Shown here: piece by piece, positions 1-7,775 of the stretch
How positions within the stretch are numbered: the stretch's first letter is position 1
Layout of the letters: each line of letters begins with the position of its first letter
Notes under the pieces: model-generated
Told to the model about the DNA's origin: nothing
What the model saw: the letters and a program-made list of their open reading frames with translations, nothing else
Databases searched by the model: none
Source: CAVXFS01 sp049582805
GTDB lineage: Bacteria > Pseudomonadota > Gammaproteobacteria > Burkholderiales > Gallionellaceae
Reading direction: 5' to 3'
Length of the DNA stretch: 29,045 nt
Assembly: GCA_049582805.1 (NCBI GenBank)
Contig: JBAUUR010000037.1
Span: 1 to 29,045, forward strand
Program-made: the position numbers and the translations under genes

Positions 1-286
1 CTCATCGTCTTTGTAATTATTTCCCTTGGCATTTTTTATTACAGGCCGTCGTCCGCAACCTATCATGTTAGTGACTACGTGAAAAACAGTTACGGATACT
101 TAAAACATGATGGAAGCTGGACTAACAGTTTGTTGAAATTCTCGATATTTGCAAATGTGGAAAATTTTTGACCTCTCAGAAAGCCCTACAGTCGATTTTA
201 AGATCACCGGGAGGGGTAAATTGACCACGGAAACTCACTCTTTTCTCTGCATGTATGATAATTTCAACAAACTGCTAATGGTTTAG
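1..286 (+). pseudogene. 3' end of a membrane-anchored protein, frameshifted, cut by window edge
   Basis: The reading frame is open from the first base and begins with a hydrophobic stretch (LIVFVIISLGIFYY) that would be a membrane anchor, followed by a polar segment. It meets a TGA at 169-171, inside a run of five Ts (165-169). If one T is removed, the frame continues (DLSESPTVDFKITG...) for 38 more codons to a TAG at 284-286, and that continuation reads like ordinary protein. I therefore see one gene tail with a one-base insertion in a homopolymer; a sequencing error is as likely as a real mutation. The family is not recognised. The next gene starts 20 bases later on the same strand, so the two may once have been co-transcribed. 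Confidence 0.45.
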
Positions 287-306
287 TCGCTCTAAATTAC
301 CGCGTC

Positions 307-729
307 ATGACTGCATTTGACTTGCACGATTTCGGCAATCCGGCCGCCAATGTTTCCAGGTTCGTCAGTGGTGTAAATGACTTTATCTATCATAGACCAC
401 TTGCGCTTTCAGTAATGTCATTCATTGCTTTTGCATATCTATACCATTATCTGAATTGGTTTTCCAAAACGTCTGTGATCAGGTGGCACACTGTATCTCG
501 TTGCAGATTAGTGGCTGTGGCAATCCTGTGGGCTGTGATGCTCATAATATATTCGTTTGATTATACAATCGGATTGAAGGCCTTGTATTTTTTGAGTATC
601 ACACATGTTCTGCTGGAATTCCCACTCAATAATCTCACTTTTATAAATATCGGAAAAGAAATTGGGGCGATCTTGCGTTCAAGAAATTCGCAAAGTGAGC
701 TTGTTGCTTGTGAAGTTCCAAGAAACTGA
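307..729 (+). CDS. Hypothetical multi-spanning membrane protein, 140 aa
   Basis: The predicted protein has about three hydrophobic segments: near residues 30-48 (LALSVMSFIAFAYLYHYL), 67-84 (LVAVAILWAVMLIIYSF) and 90-105. Conserved-looking polar landmarks lie between them (NWFSKT, RWH, HVLLEFPLNN), so it is probably a real inner-membrane protein or a piece of one. I do not recognise a named family. No convincing Shine-Dalgarno precedes the ATG, which may mean the start is elsewhere or that the gene is a remnant. It follows a frameshifted gene tail and is followed by a palindromic intergenic repeat and IS3 debris, so it sits at the edge of a decayed region. Confidence 0.55.
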   Translation: MTAFDLHDFGNPAANVSRFVSGVNDFIYHRPLALSVMSFIAFAYLYHYLNWFSKTSVIRWHTVSRCRLVAVAILWAVMLIIYSFDYTIGLKALYFLSITHVLLEFPLNNLTFINIGKEIGAILRSRNSQSELVACEVPRN

Positions 730-784
730 TATTTGTCATTTTGGCAAAGCCGGTGGCTTATTGGTTGAGCCACTCAAAGGGGCC

Positions 785-950
785 GATAAACCCGTGAGCC
801 GCCTGAAGGCGGCGAGCTTACACTCCTTCTGCCTTGCAGAGGGGGAGAGCGAAGCGAGGGGGCAATTGGGATGGGGGTAGAAATGTTGATTGTGCTCACG
901 CTTAGTTTCTACCCTCACCCTAACCCTCCCCCTGCAAGGGGGAGGGAATG
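785..950. repeat. Palindrome-rich intergenic repeat (MITE/REP-like)
   Basis: This non-coding stretch is built of nested inverted repeats. GCCGCC-TGAA-GGCGGC forms a hairpin at 798-813. GGGTAGAAA (875-883) pairs perfectly with TTTCTACCC (906-914), and with G-T pairs the arms extend outward to about 864/925. G-rich and C-rich blocks built on CTGC(C)TTGCAG-AGGGGGAG (825-848) and CCTCCCCCTGCAAGGGGGAGG (about 926-946) lie outside and are themselves near-palindromes. Such CCTCACCCTAACCCTCCCC-type elements are familiar as dispersed intergenic repeats in proteobacterial genomes. No transposase is present, so any mobility would be in trans. Short open frames across it are artefacts of the repeat. Confidence 0.6.
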
Positions 951-1175
951 ATGCTACTAAGTTTTAACGTTGCCCTTTTACGACCGCCGGAACGGTCAAA
1001 CCTGGCAGAGTCCCCCCGCATAGCCCGGGTTTACCTAACCGAATTATCTGTAAACAGATAGTTAGCCTCCCTCCCTTTGAAGGCAGTGCTCTTTGGAGGA
1101 GATCAAATTCTTGATGACCACACTTTCGGCACAGTGAGGTGTGAAATGGCATCAATCAGAATCAAAGATTCAGGC
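951..1175. other. Non-coding stretch with two short dyads; no gene seen
   Basis: I see no convincing gene between the palindromic repeat and the IS3 remnant. A minus-strand frame of 63 codons (964-1155) resembles nothing I know. Two dyads are present: GACCG (982-986) with CGGTC (993-997), and a nested hairpin at 1035-1065 in which CTAAC/GTTAG encloses ATCTGT-AA-ACAGAT. They may be IS-related debris. Similarity to the second IS copy begins only at about 1176. Confidence 0.4.
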
Positions 1176-1518
1176 TGGCGTACGGCATGATTTGCTCGAT
1201 GAGTCGTAAAGGTAACTGCTGGGAAAACGGGTGTCAGTGTAGGCTAACCTTTAGGTTATGCCGTAACTACAATGCCCCGACCGAAAGCTGGTTCAACAGC
1301 TTCAAGAACGAGCGGGTACATAGGTTGCGCTTTGAGACACGAGCTGAAATGACTCCGATGAGCTTCGAATATATCGAGGTGCTCTACAACCGAAAGCGGC
1401 AACACTCGACACTGGGCTACAAGTCACCAATGCAATTCCCGGAAGACTGGTTCATTGCTCAGCAACAGGTAAAACTGGTAGCATGAACACCGCGCTCTTG
1501 GAAGACGAAAAACCGAAG
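1176..1518 (+). mobile_element. IS3-family 3' fragment (C-terminal orfB piece)
   Basis: The open frame ending at 1486 is the C-terminal third of an IS3-type DDE transposase (orfB). It carries the region around the catalytic glutamate (APTESWF), then FKNERVH, YIEVLYNRKRQHSTLGY and the usual SPMQF...W end. Similarity to the fuller copy at 2090-3456 starts abruptly near 1176 and continues through the stop into about 30 bases of shared 3' non-coding sequence (GAAGACGAAAAAC...), so this is a 5'-truncated element in the same orientation. The two first catalytic Asp residues are missing, so it cannot be active. Like the other copy, it has a 45-base in-frame insertion (1229-1273) between NCWEN and APTES. 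The Met codon at 1187 is internal, not a true start. Confidence 0.85.
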
Positions 1519-1520
1519 GA

Positions 1521-2084
1521 ATGTCAATAAATCAACTCACCCTTTTATTTAATTTTATGAATACACATCTTTTGAAAGAACTGTTGGTATTTGATAATTT
1601 TTTCCCCCATGAAAAACAATTGCAAATAGTTGATTTATTAAATAGACCAAAATGGTCATTCAGTGGGGGAAATAATCGTTTAAGATTTTGGCACATGGAT
1701 GGACTTGAAAACGAAGTATTTTTTAATACTGATCTATTCAATATTATATGCGAAAAGCTTCAAAAAAAATTTAAAGTAGGTCGAATATATGCGAACGGAC
1801 AAACTGCCGGACAATCAGGGTTTCCTCATTTTGATGATGGAGATTTTACATTTTTGTATTATCCAAATATGAATTGGGAAGCATTAAATGGGGGTGGGCT
1901 TGTTTTTCTTGAAAGCGATGGAACTACTATATACAAGAGTGCAGAAATTATAGGAATAATCGGATATAAACCAAATAGAGCTTTACTTTTTCCAGGAAAA
2001 CTAGCTCATTACGCTCTAGAACCAGAGAGACATTATAATGATCTTAGAATTTCATTGGCTTGGAAATTATTCAACATAGAGTAA
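1521..2084 (+). CDS. 2-oxoglutarate/Fe(II) oxygenase-like protein (prolyl-4-hydroxylase fold)
   Basis: The 187-residue product carries the double-stranded beta-helix dioxygenase signature: an HxD pair (H103-F-D105, in GFPHFDDGD), a distal histidine (H163, in LLFPGKLAHYALEP) and an arginine 13 residues later (R176, in LRISLAWKL) that would bind 2-oxoglutarate. Such enzymes hydroxylate protein or small-molecule substrates in the cytoplasm; the substrate here is unknown. The gene is clearly more AT-rich than its neighbours and lies exactly between the right end of one IS3 copy and the left end of another, suggesting transfer. The start is uncertain: ATG 1521 abuts an AAGGA with no spacing, and ATG 1557 (MNTHLLKEL) has no evident ribosome site. 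It may have lost its native 5' end to the IS. Confidence 0.7.
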   Translation: MSINQLTLLFNFMNTHLLKELLVFDNFFPHEKQLQIVDLLNRPKWSFSGGNNRLRFWHMDGLENEVFFNTDLFNIICEKLQKKFKVGRIYANGQTAGQSGFPHFDDGDFTFLYYPNMNWEALNGGGLVFLESDGTTIYKSAEIIGIIGYKPNRALLFPGKLAHYALEPERHYNDLRISLAWKLFNIE

Positions 2085-2169
2085 CTGGATTCTTGTGTAA
2101 AGAGTGGCCCTGCCCGCGAAAAACGTATTTTTTAACTGTGGTTTAATTTCAAGTTAAGGAGACGGAGCG

Positions 2170-2468
2170 ATGATGAAAGAAAAAGGCAAGAGAGCGGCTA
2201 GACGCTGGAGTACAAGTTGGAAGCTGCACGACTGGTTCAGGGTGGTCAAGCCTGTGCGCTGACAGCCAAAGTGCTGGGCATTCCCAAGCAGACTCTGGAG
2301 AACTGGGTAAGAGTGGCGGCGAAAGGCAAGCTGACAGGTGCGGGAGCCAAGCCGGTGAGCGCAGAGCAAATGGAACTGGCCCGTTTGAGAGCCGAGCTTG
2401 CACGGGTCAAGATGCAGCGTGACATCTTAAAAAAAGCGACGACGTACTTTGCGCGGGAGTCAGTGTGA
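2170..2468 (+). pseudogene. IS3 orfA (HTH protein), frameshifted near its start
   Basis: The body of this frame (LEAARLVQGGQACALTAKVL, then PKQTLENWV, then a leucine-zipper-like segment ending DILKKATTYFARESV) is a typical IS3 orfA, which binds the terminal repeats. The natural start (ATG 2170 or 2173, behind AAGGAGACGGAGCG) is in a different frame from this body. In the body frame the characteristic TLEYKLEAARL is preceded directly by a TAG at 2199-2201. One base has therefore been lost or gained around 2195-2202. A TTG at 2217 could only give an N-terminally truncated product. Confidence 0.75.
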
Positions 2469-3416
2469 AGTAGCATGGATTGAGCGCCATAAAAAGGGGT
2501 GGCCGATTGTGCTGCAATGCGAAATGCTGAATGTCAGTTCCAGCGGGTACTTTGAGCATCAACGTCGCCGAGCAGCCGGTCAGCCAATGCGCGGCCTGAC
2601 AAACGCGTTAGTGATGCGGCGCTGCTTGTATATATCAAGGCCGCGCATGCTGCGAGCAAAGGCGAATACCGCTGGCCGCGAATCTGGCAAGAACTGCGTG
2701 CCGATGGCGTGCGTGTAGGCAAAGAACGGGTTCGGAAGCTCATGACGCTGTACGGCATCAAAGCCCTTGGAAAACGTAAATTTGTCATCCCCACCGACAG
2801 CAAGCACGACCCGCCGATAGCACCGAACTTGCTGGATCGCAACTTTCAGCCTGATGCCCCCACCAGCACATGGGCTAGCGACATCACGTATATCCAGACT
2901 GATGAAGGCTGGTTGTATCTGGCAGTGGTTCCTGATCTGATCAGCCGTCAGGTAGTCGGGTGGAACATGCAAGCGCACAGGCAGACCAGCTTGGTGGCAG
3001 ATGCACTGCGCATGGCATGGTTCAGGAGGCGGCCAGAGCCGGGACTGATGCACCACTCAGATCGGGGAAGCCAGTATGCCAGCCATTCCTTTCAACGCAA
3101 GCTGAAGGAATACGGCATGATCAGCGCGATGAGCCACATGGGAAACTGCTGGGAAAACGGGTTTCAGTGTAGGCTAACCTTTAGGTTATGCCGTAACTAT
3201 AACGCCCCGACCGAAAGCTGGTTCGGCGGCTTCAAAAATGAACGGGTGTATGGTGAACGCTTAGAGACACGGGAAGAAGTCATAGTGATGACGTTTGAAT
3301 ATATCGAGGTGTTTTACAACCGGAAGCGGTTACCCTCGACACTGGGCTACAAGCCACCGATGCGGTTCTTGAGTGACTGGCTCACCGCTCAGCAACAGGT
3401 AAAACTGGTAGCATGA
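2465..3416 (+). pseudogene. IS3 orfB transposase (DDE), multiply frameshifted
   Basis: orfB-type sequence begins as VK-(Y)AWIERHKKGWPIVLQCE with one base missing at about 2472. It continues to about 2600, where another missing base (CTGACAAA-CGC) shifts the frame. The corrected reading ALLVYIKAAHAASKGEYRWP then joins the long frame that ends at 3416. That frame holds DDE landmarks: WASDITYI (first Asp), HHSDRGSQY (second Asp) and APTESWF (Glu), followed by YIEVFYNRKR and STLGY. Between NCWEN and APTESWF lies a 15-codon in-frame insertion (3159-3203), also present in the truncated copy. The Met at 2709 is an internal codon. Confidence 0.8.
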
Positions 3417-3456
3417 ACACCGCCCTCCTGAAAGACGAAAAACAGAGGGAACCTCA

Positions 3457-3911
3457 CGATTCAATTACATCAAAATTGGCGTGACAATTTCGTGACACAC
3501 CGTCCAGCTAGCTCATCATCGCCCATTACTTCGCCACCGAGTCTGATGCCGTCAGCCGCCAGACGAAAGAACTGGACGAGGAACACGGCGAGGGAGAGGG
3601 CTTCTCCCCTCGCTTTCTCATTGACATTCCCGACTGATAGTATAGAGTTTGCCTTACATACAAAGCCGCCACACGCGCATCGCACCGCATGCACGATGTG
3701 AAGCAGACCTTATTCCGTCATAGGTGCTGATATGGGGTTTTCGGCTCACATTTTCAAAACAAATCTGCTTCGCTCACCCTGCACCTATTCCCGCAGCAAG
3801 ACTGCGGGGTATTACGGCGCAGAAAAACAAAACCAGCGAGCTGCGCTTAAAGTCAAAATTGCGTTGTTCCACTTCAAGTGCGCGGAGAATACAAGTTAAG
3901 GTTGAAAAATC
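3457..3911. other. Intergenic stretch with a possible HsdM-like remnant; no intact gene
   Basis: There is no convincing complete gene here. A short plus-strand reading at about 3507-3638 (ending FLIDIPD then TGA) contains TKELDEEHGEGEGF, which resembles the charged spacer of type I restriction-modification M subunits; at about 40 codons this is only a possible remnant. The downstream part holds the leader of the FecR gene. The 63-codon frame at 3724-3915 overlaps the FecR start by four bases and looks spurious. I could not pick a convincing promoter. Confidence 0.3.
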
Positions 3912-4361
3912 ATGAAGAAACAGATCATCTTGATAATTTCCAGCGCTGCCATTTTGGGATTTGTAAATCCTGTATTCGCTTCCGAATCAGGAATAATCAA
4001 AACAGCGCGTGGCCAAGTTTGGATTGAGCGTGGGGCTAGCAAGTTAGACGCGAAGGTAGGTGATCCTGTTCAAGAAAAAGACCGTGTCGTCGTGCAAGCG
4101 GGAGGCAGTGTTGGCATAAGCATGAACGATGAAACACTGCTGAGCATTGGCCCAAACTCTTCGATGGTCATCGACAGATACACTTATAATCCTGTGACGA
4201 GAGAAGGCCATGTCGAAACTTCTCTGCTAAAAGGTACACTTCGCTTTGTTACTGGCCTCATTGGTCGTCTGCATCCCGAAGCCATTAAGTTAAATACGCC
4301 AACAGCTACCATGGGGGTTCGTGGCACCGACTTCATCGTCGAGGTGCTCGATGTCAAATAG
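3912..4361 (+). CDS. FecR-domain exported protein
   Basis: The 149-residue product starts with a Sec signal peptide (MKKQIILIISSAAILGF..., cleavage likely after VFA at residue 23). The rest is one FecR-type domain: a GQVWIERG-like start, GDPVQEKDRVVVQAGGSVGI, an LSIGPNSSMVI segment, KGTLRFVTG and the closing TATMGVRGTDFIVE motif. It lacks the transmembrane anchor of classical iron-signalling FecR and is better seen as a periplasmic or surface FecR-fold protein of the kind found beside OmpA and CHASE2 cyclase genes. TAAGG lies about 10 bases before the ATG. The OmpA-domain gene follows after five bases, so the two are probably translationally coupled. The ligand is unknown. Confidence 0.85.
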   Translation: MKKQIILIISSAAILGFVNPVFASESGIIKTARGQVWIERGASKLDAKVGDPVQEKDRVVVQAGGSVGISMNDETLLSIGPNSSMVIDRYTYNPVTREGHVETSLLKGTLRFVTGLIGRLHPEAIKLNTPTATMGVRGTDFIVEVLDVK

Positions 4362-4366
4362 GCGTT

Positions 4367-4957
4367 ATGTTCCTATATTCTTTCTTATTCCTGGCGGTGA
4401 TCCAATTCGCTGGTTGCGCGACCCCCTCTGAGCGCGTGACCTTGTTGCCCCAGCCAGATGGCACGCCGACTGCGGTTGTTGTCCAGTTAAAGGCAGGCGG
4501 CTCCATCTTGCTTGATCACCCCTATATGGTGGCAACAGCGACCGAAAAGCAAATTGGGACGCAGCAGGCTGATGAGGCAACCGTCAAGCTACGCTATAAG
4601 GATGTGCTTGATGCACTTCCTGCAAGATCTAAGTCCTATCTGTTGTACTTTGATTTTGGCAATACACAATTAACACCCGAATCAGAAAAATACATGCAGG
4701 TTATTCTGCGCGACATCAAGGAATTGCCCGCTCCTGAGCTGGTTGTAATTGGGCATACCGATGAGAGCGGTAGCGATGATGTTAACGATGAGCTTTCGCG
4801 TCAGCGTGCTATCAGTGTACTTAATATTCTTAAAGCTGAAGGAGTTGATATTAATCGTGTTTCCACAGTAGGTCGCGGTAGCCGTGATCCACTTGTAAAG
4901 ACCAAGAAGGGAGCGTATGAAGCCAGGAATCGGCGGGTTGAGATTCGTGTGAAATAG
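4367..4957 (+). CDS. OmpA-domain outer-membrane lipoprotein
   Basis: The 196-residue product begins with a lipoprotein signal (MFLYSFLFLAVIQFAGC), with a lipobox ending at Cys17. The C-terminal half (about 90-196) is an OmpA/MotB peptidoglycan-binding domain: a YFDFGNTQLTPES beta strand, VVIGHTDESGSDDVNDELSRQRA and the final ARNRRVEIRVK, in which the conserved Asp/Arg residues that hold diaminopimelate are visible. It would tether the outer membrane to the cell wall. It starts five bases after the FecR gene and has no separate ribosome site, which supports coupling. The function of the middle region (20-85) is unknown. Confidence 0.85.
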   Translation: MFLYSFLFLAVIQFAGCATPSERVTLLPQPDGTPTAVVVQLKAGGSILLDHPYMVATATEKQIGTQQADEATVKLRYKDVLDALPARSKSYLLYFDFGNTQLTPESEKYMQVILRDIKELPAPELVVIGHTDESGSDDVNDELSRQRAISVLNILKAEGVDINRVSTVGRGSRDPLVKTKKGAYEARNRRVEIRVK

Positions 4958-5689
4958 TCATGTGCAGGCTACAGCACTAGTAAATAAGAAGATTCTAGTC
5001 GAAATACTCGACAGGTTTGGGCAGTAGTGGAGCCGGTTGTCAATAATGGACACCAACGGATTCATGCAGCCAATCTCTTTTCGTAAAACTGCCGTTCAAA
5101 CGCACCACCCGTTCAGGCTAAACCCAGTTGAATTCGAACCCCCGATTAGCCTCAAATCCCATTGGACAACGCTACCGATTGCCATTCATAAGCCATGTGT
5201 CTATTATCACGGTGTGCTGCGATACACCATTGTCTCTAATATCGAGAAGGCCAAGGAGTCGCGGGAACGGTCTTATGTCGAGGTCACTTTCTGCTTCGCT
5301 GTTCTCGGATTGCGAACGATCGGTTTCACTAGGTGAGATTGATCCTGCGCGGGTGCCATTTCAAGCTTGCCAGTGAGCAGCCCTAATTCCACGGAAGATA
5401 AACGGGCATGTCGTGAGTTTCGCTCTGGATATGAGCAACTACCAAACCGTAGGCGACGTGATTGGCGCAGGGCACGGCAAAGAGATATTCCTTCTTGGCC
5501 GGGTGCTTGAGATTTTTGAGTTTGATCTGGCATCTCTGCATCAACTGAGCTTGCCCCTGGTCCTTACGATGAAATGGTGCGCTGCGTGACGTAAGCAGTA
5601 AGCAAAAGTCCAGTGATGAACCAGCGATGAAAACGGCAACCGTATGCTCCTGTCATCGCCGAAAGCAAAATTGCTGAAAGAAAAATTTC
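4958..5689. other. 732-base stretch without a recognised gene
   Basis: Several frames are open on both strands but none resembles a known protein. The most protein-like readings share 5390-5590: a plus frame (NGHVVSFALDMSNYQTVGDV..., ending TGA near 5590) and the opposite minus frame (KHPAKKEYLFAVPC...MPVYLPWN, ending TAG near 5384). One may be a remnant, but I cannot say which. The last 100 bases should hold the leader of the cyclase gene; I see no clear sigma-70 or sigma-54 site there. Confidence 0.35.
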
Positions 5690-7699
5690 ATGGGTATGAA
5701 TTCCAGGGCGGCACCATTTTTGTTGGCCTTTATTTCAGCCTTCATCGTCATCGCGCTTTACGTCACCCGGAATCCGTTCCTTGAGGCTTTCGAAGCCAAG
5801 ACCTACGATCTGAGGTTTAGCGATTTTCGCGGAGCTATTCCGCCCAGTGCAGATATCGCCATTGTGGCAATCGACGACAAGAGCATTGCCGAGTTGGGGC
5901 GCTTTCCTTGGAACAGAACCCAATATGTGCGTCTTATCGAAAAACTTTCGGCCGCGGGCGCAAAGGCTTTGCTCGTCGACGCATTGTTTTCTGAGCGAGA
6001 AACGGAAGAGATAGACAGTTCCTTTGCGGCTGCGATCAAGAAGGCTGGTAATGTTGGGCTAGCAGTGGTCTTCGAGCTTGATAATGATCTGCGGGTGAAG
6101 GGCAGTACGCACTCCATTCCTGAAATCGAACGTGCGGCGGCGGGAATAGGCCACATTAATTTATTGGCCGAAGACGATGGCGTGAATCGGCGCAACTTGC
6201 TTGTGCTTGATGTCGATGGGGAGCATATCCCATCACTGGGCTTGTTGGGAGCCATGGCGGCGCTGGGTGAAAACAAATTCGTTCCAGGTCCCGATAACAT
6301 CCGCTTGGGAAACAGACATATTCCGGTAGATGCAAATTATTCGATGTGGATCAATTACACAGGGGGGCAAGGCAACTACCCTCGATTTTCTTTTGCGGAC
6401 ATCGTTGACGGCAGAGTCGCCCCGGAGATGCTGAGAGACAAGGTGCTCTTTTTGGGGGCTACAGCTCTCGGCATTTATGATATGCGTATTACTCCGTTCG
6501 ATAACAACGTGCCTGGCGTTGAACTGCATGCAACGGTTGCGGACGACATCATCAGCGGTCGCTTTATCCGCCGTACCGTGCTGGAGTCGCTGTTCGACAT
6601 GGCGATGATCGTCGTATTGGGATCGGTTGCGTTTTTCCTGACCCTGCGCCTGCGACTGTATGTCGCGATTCCTGCGGTATTTCTGCTTTCCGCAGGTTAT
6701 GTGTGGTTGTCTTATTGGATTTTTCTTCAGGGGCATTGGGTAAGCATGATTTACCCACCACTGGCGGTTATGGTTGCGCTAGCGGTGGGTGGCAGCTTTC
6801 GCTATCTGGTGCTGGATCACCGTGCAAGGCAAATGCGCTTGATGTTTTCCAGTTACATGTCACCCAAACTGGTTGCGCGACTGGAGAAAGAACCCGAACT
6901 GGCGCGGATCGGCGGCGACACTAAAGAAGTGACGGTGTTGTTCATTGATATCAAGGGATTTGCTACCTTCAGCGCGAGCCGCCCTCCTCTGGAGGTGGTC
7001 ACCAGATTGAACGAATATTTTGGTGCGATGGTTCAAGTGATTGATCGCTTTGAGGGCACGGTTGACAAGTTCATCGGTGACAATATCATGTTTTATTGGG
7101 GGGCGCCTCTTGCGCAGCCCAATCACGCAGAGCTCGCCATTTCATGCATCCTGGAAATGAAGAAAGAGATGGCGCGCCTCAGTGCCAAGTGGAAATCGGA
7201 AGGCGTGGAACCTTTTTCGATTCGAGTCGCTGGGCAATCTGGTGATGTGGTAGCTGGAAATGTGGGCTTGTTTGGCAAAAAAATGGAATATACTTTGATC
7301 GGAGATACGGTCAATCAGGCCGCGCGGCTTAAGGGGGCGGCAAAGTATTACGGCGTGGATTTCCTGATTGGCGAGAGTACTTATCTATTGACCCGCGATA
7401 CCTTTAGATACAGGGAACTGGATAAGACCCGGGCAATTGGAAAAGAGACACCAGTGGCAATTTACGAGTTGATTGGTGCCTTGTCCGAATCTGAAGATAA
7501 GTTGGTTACCAAGTTTGAAGAAGCGCTGAAATTGTATCGGGCGCGCCGGTGGGAAGAAGCGGAAAAGTGTTTTGCGTCAATATTGGACGAAAAGCCGGAA
7601 GACAGGCCGAGCAGAATTTATTTTCAGCGTTGCGACCATTATAGAAAATTCCCCCCTCCAGAGGAGTGGGATGGTGTGATTTACAGATCAGATAAATAG
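5690..7699 (+). CDS. CHASE2 transmembrane class III adenylate cyclase
   Basis: The 669-residue protein has an N-terminal membrane segment (8-25), an extracytoplasmic CHASE2 sensor domain (about 30-300; VAIDDKSIAELGRFPW, LFLGATALGIYDMRITPF and GVELHA are typical), three closely spaced membrane segments (about 300-375), and a class III nucleotide cyclase domain (about 412-600). Both metal-binding aspartates are present (D420 in FIDIKGF, D464 in KFIGD), as are Lys460, Thr535 and the transition-state pair N542/R546 (VNQAARL). The Lys/Thr pair fits an ATP-specific class IIIb enzyme. A TPR-like helical tail (605-669) ends the protein. The start is ATG 5690 or 5696; the ribosome site (GAAAG) is weak. 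The next gene follows after 76 bases, probably in the same operon. It would make cAMP in response to an unknown periplasmic signal. Confidence 0.9.
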   Translation: MGMNSRAAPFLLAFISAFIVIALYVTRNPFLEAFEAKTYDLRFSDFRGAIPPSADIAIVAIDDKSIAELGRFPWNRTQYVRLIEKLSAAGAKALLVDALFSERETEEIDSSFAAAIKKAGNVGLAVVFELDNDLRVKGSTHSIPEIERAAAGIGHINLLAEDDGVNRRNLLVLDVDGEHIPSLGLLGAMAALGENKFVPGPDNIRLGNRHIPVDANYSMWINYTGGQGNYPRFSFADIVDGRVAPEMLRDKVLFLGATALGIYDMRITPFDNNVPGVELHATVADDIISGRFIRRTVLESLFDMAMIVVLGSVAFFLTLRLRLYVAIPAVFLLSAGYVWLSYWIFLQGHWVSMIYPPLAVMVALAVGGSFRYLVLDHRARQMRLMFSSYMSPKLVARLEKEPELARIGGDTKEVTVLFIDIKGFATFSASRPPLEVVTRLNEYFGAMVQVIDRFEGTVDKFIGDNIMFYWGAPLAQPNHAELAISCILEMKKEMARLSAKWKSEGVEPFSIRVAGQSGDVVAGNVGLFGKKMEYTLIGDTVNQAARLKGAAKYYGVDFLIGESTYLLTRDTFRYRELDKTRAIGKETPVAIYELIGALSESEDKLVTKFEEALKLYRARRWEEAEKCFASILDEKPEDRPSRIYFQRCDHYRKFPPPEEWDGVIYRSDK

Positions 7700-7775
7700 C
7701 GCCTTGGGATCTTGTGCAGGGACCCTGTGTGCCTGGAATTTTTCCGATATCAATAAATTCAGGGAGTTGATTGAT

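Larger units (their letters stand above)
2090..3456 (+). mobile_element. Degenerate IS3-family insertion sequence
   Basis: A full-length-looking IS3 element with an orfA/orfB arrangement. The right end is placed by similarity to the truncated copy (shared sequence up to about GGAACCTCA at 3448-3456). The left end is placed approximately after the oxygenase stop (TGTGTAAAGAGTGG at about 2094); I could not match convincing terminal inverted repeats, so both boundaries are approximate. The element carries at least three one-base lesions (near 2199, 2472 and 2602) plus the 45-base insertion in orfB, so it should be immobile. A slippery A7 run followed by G (2429-2436) marks the ancestral programmed frameshift site between orfA and orfB. 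Confidence 0.75.

Noticed and set aside
7704..7775. N-terminal extension of the propeller protein from a TTG at 7704
   Set aside because: ATG 7776 has a correctly spaced AGGGAG and is followed at once by a signal peptide; the extension would bury it.
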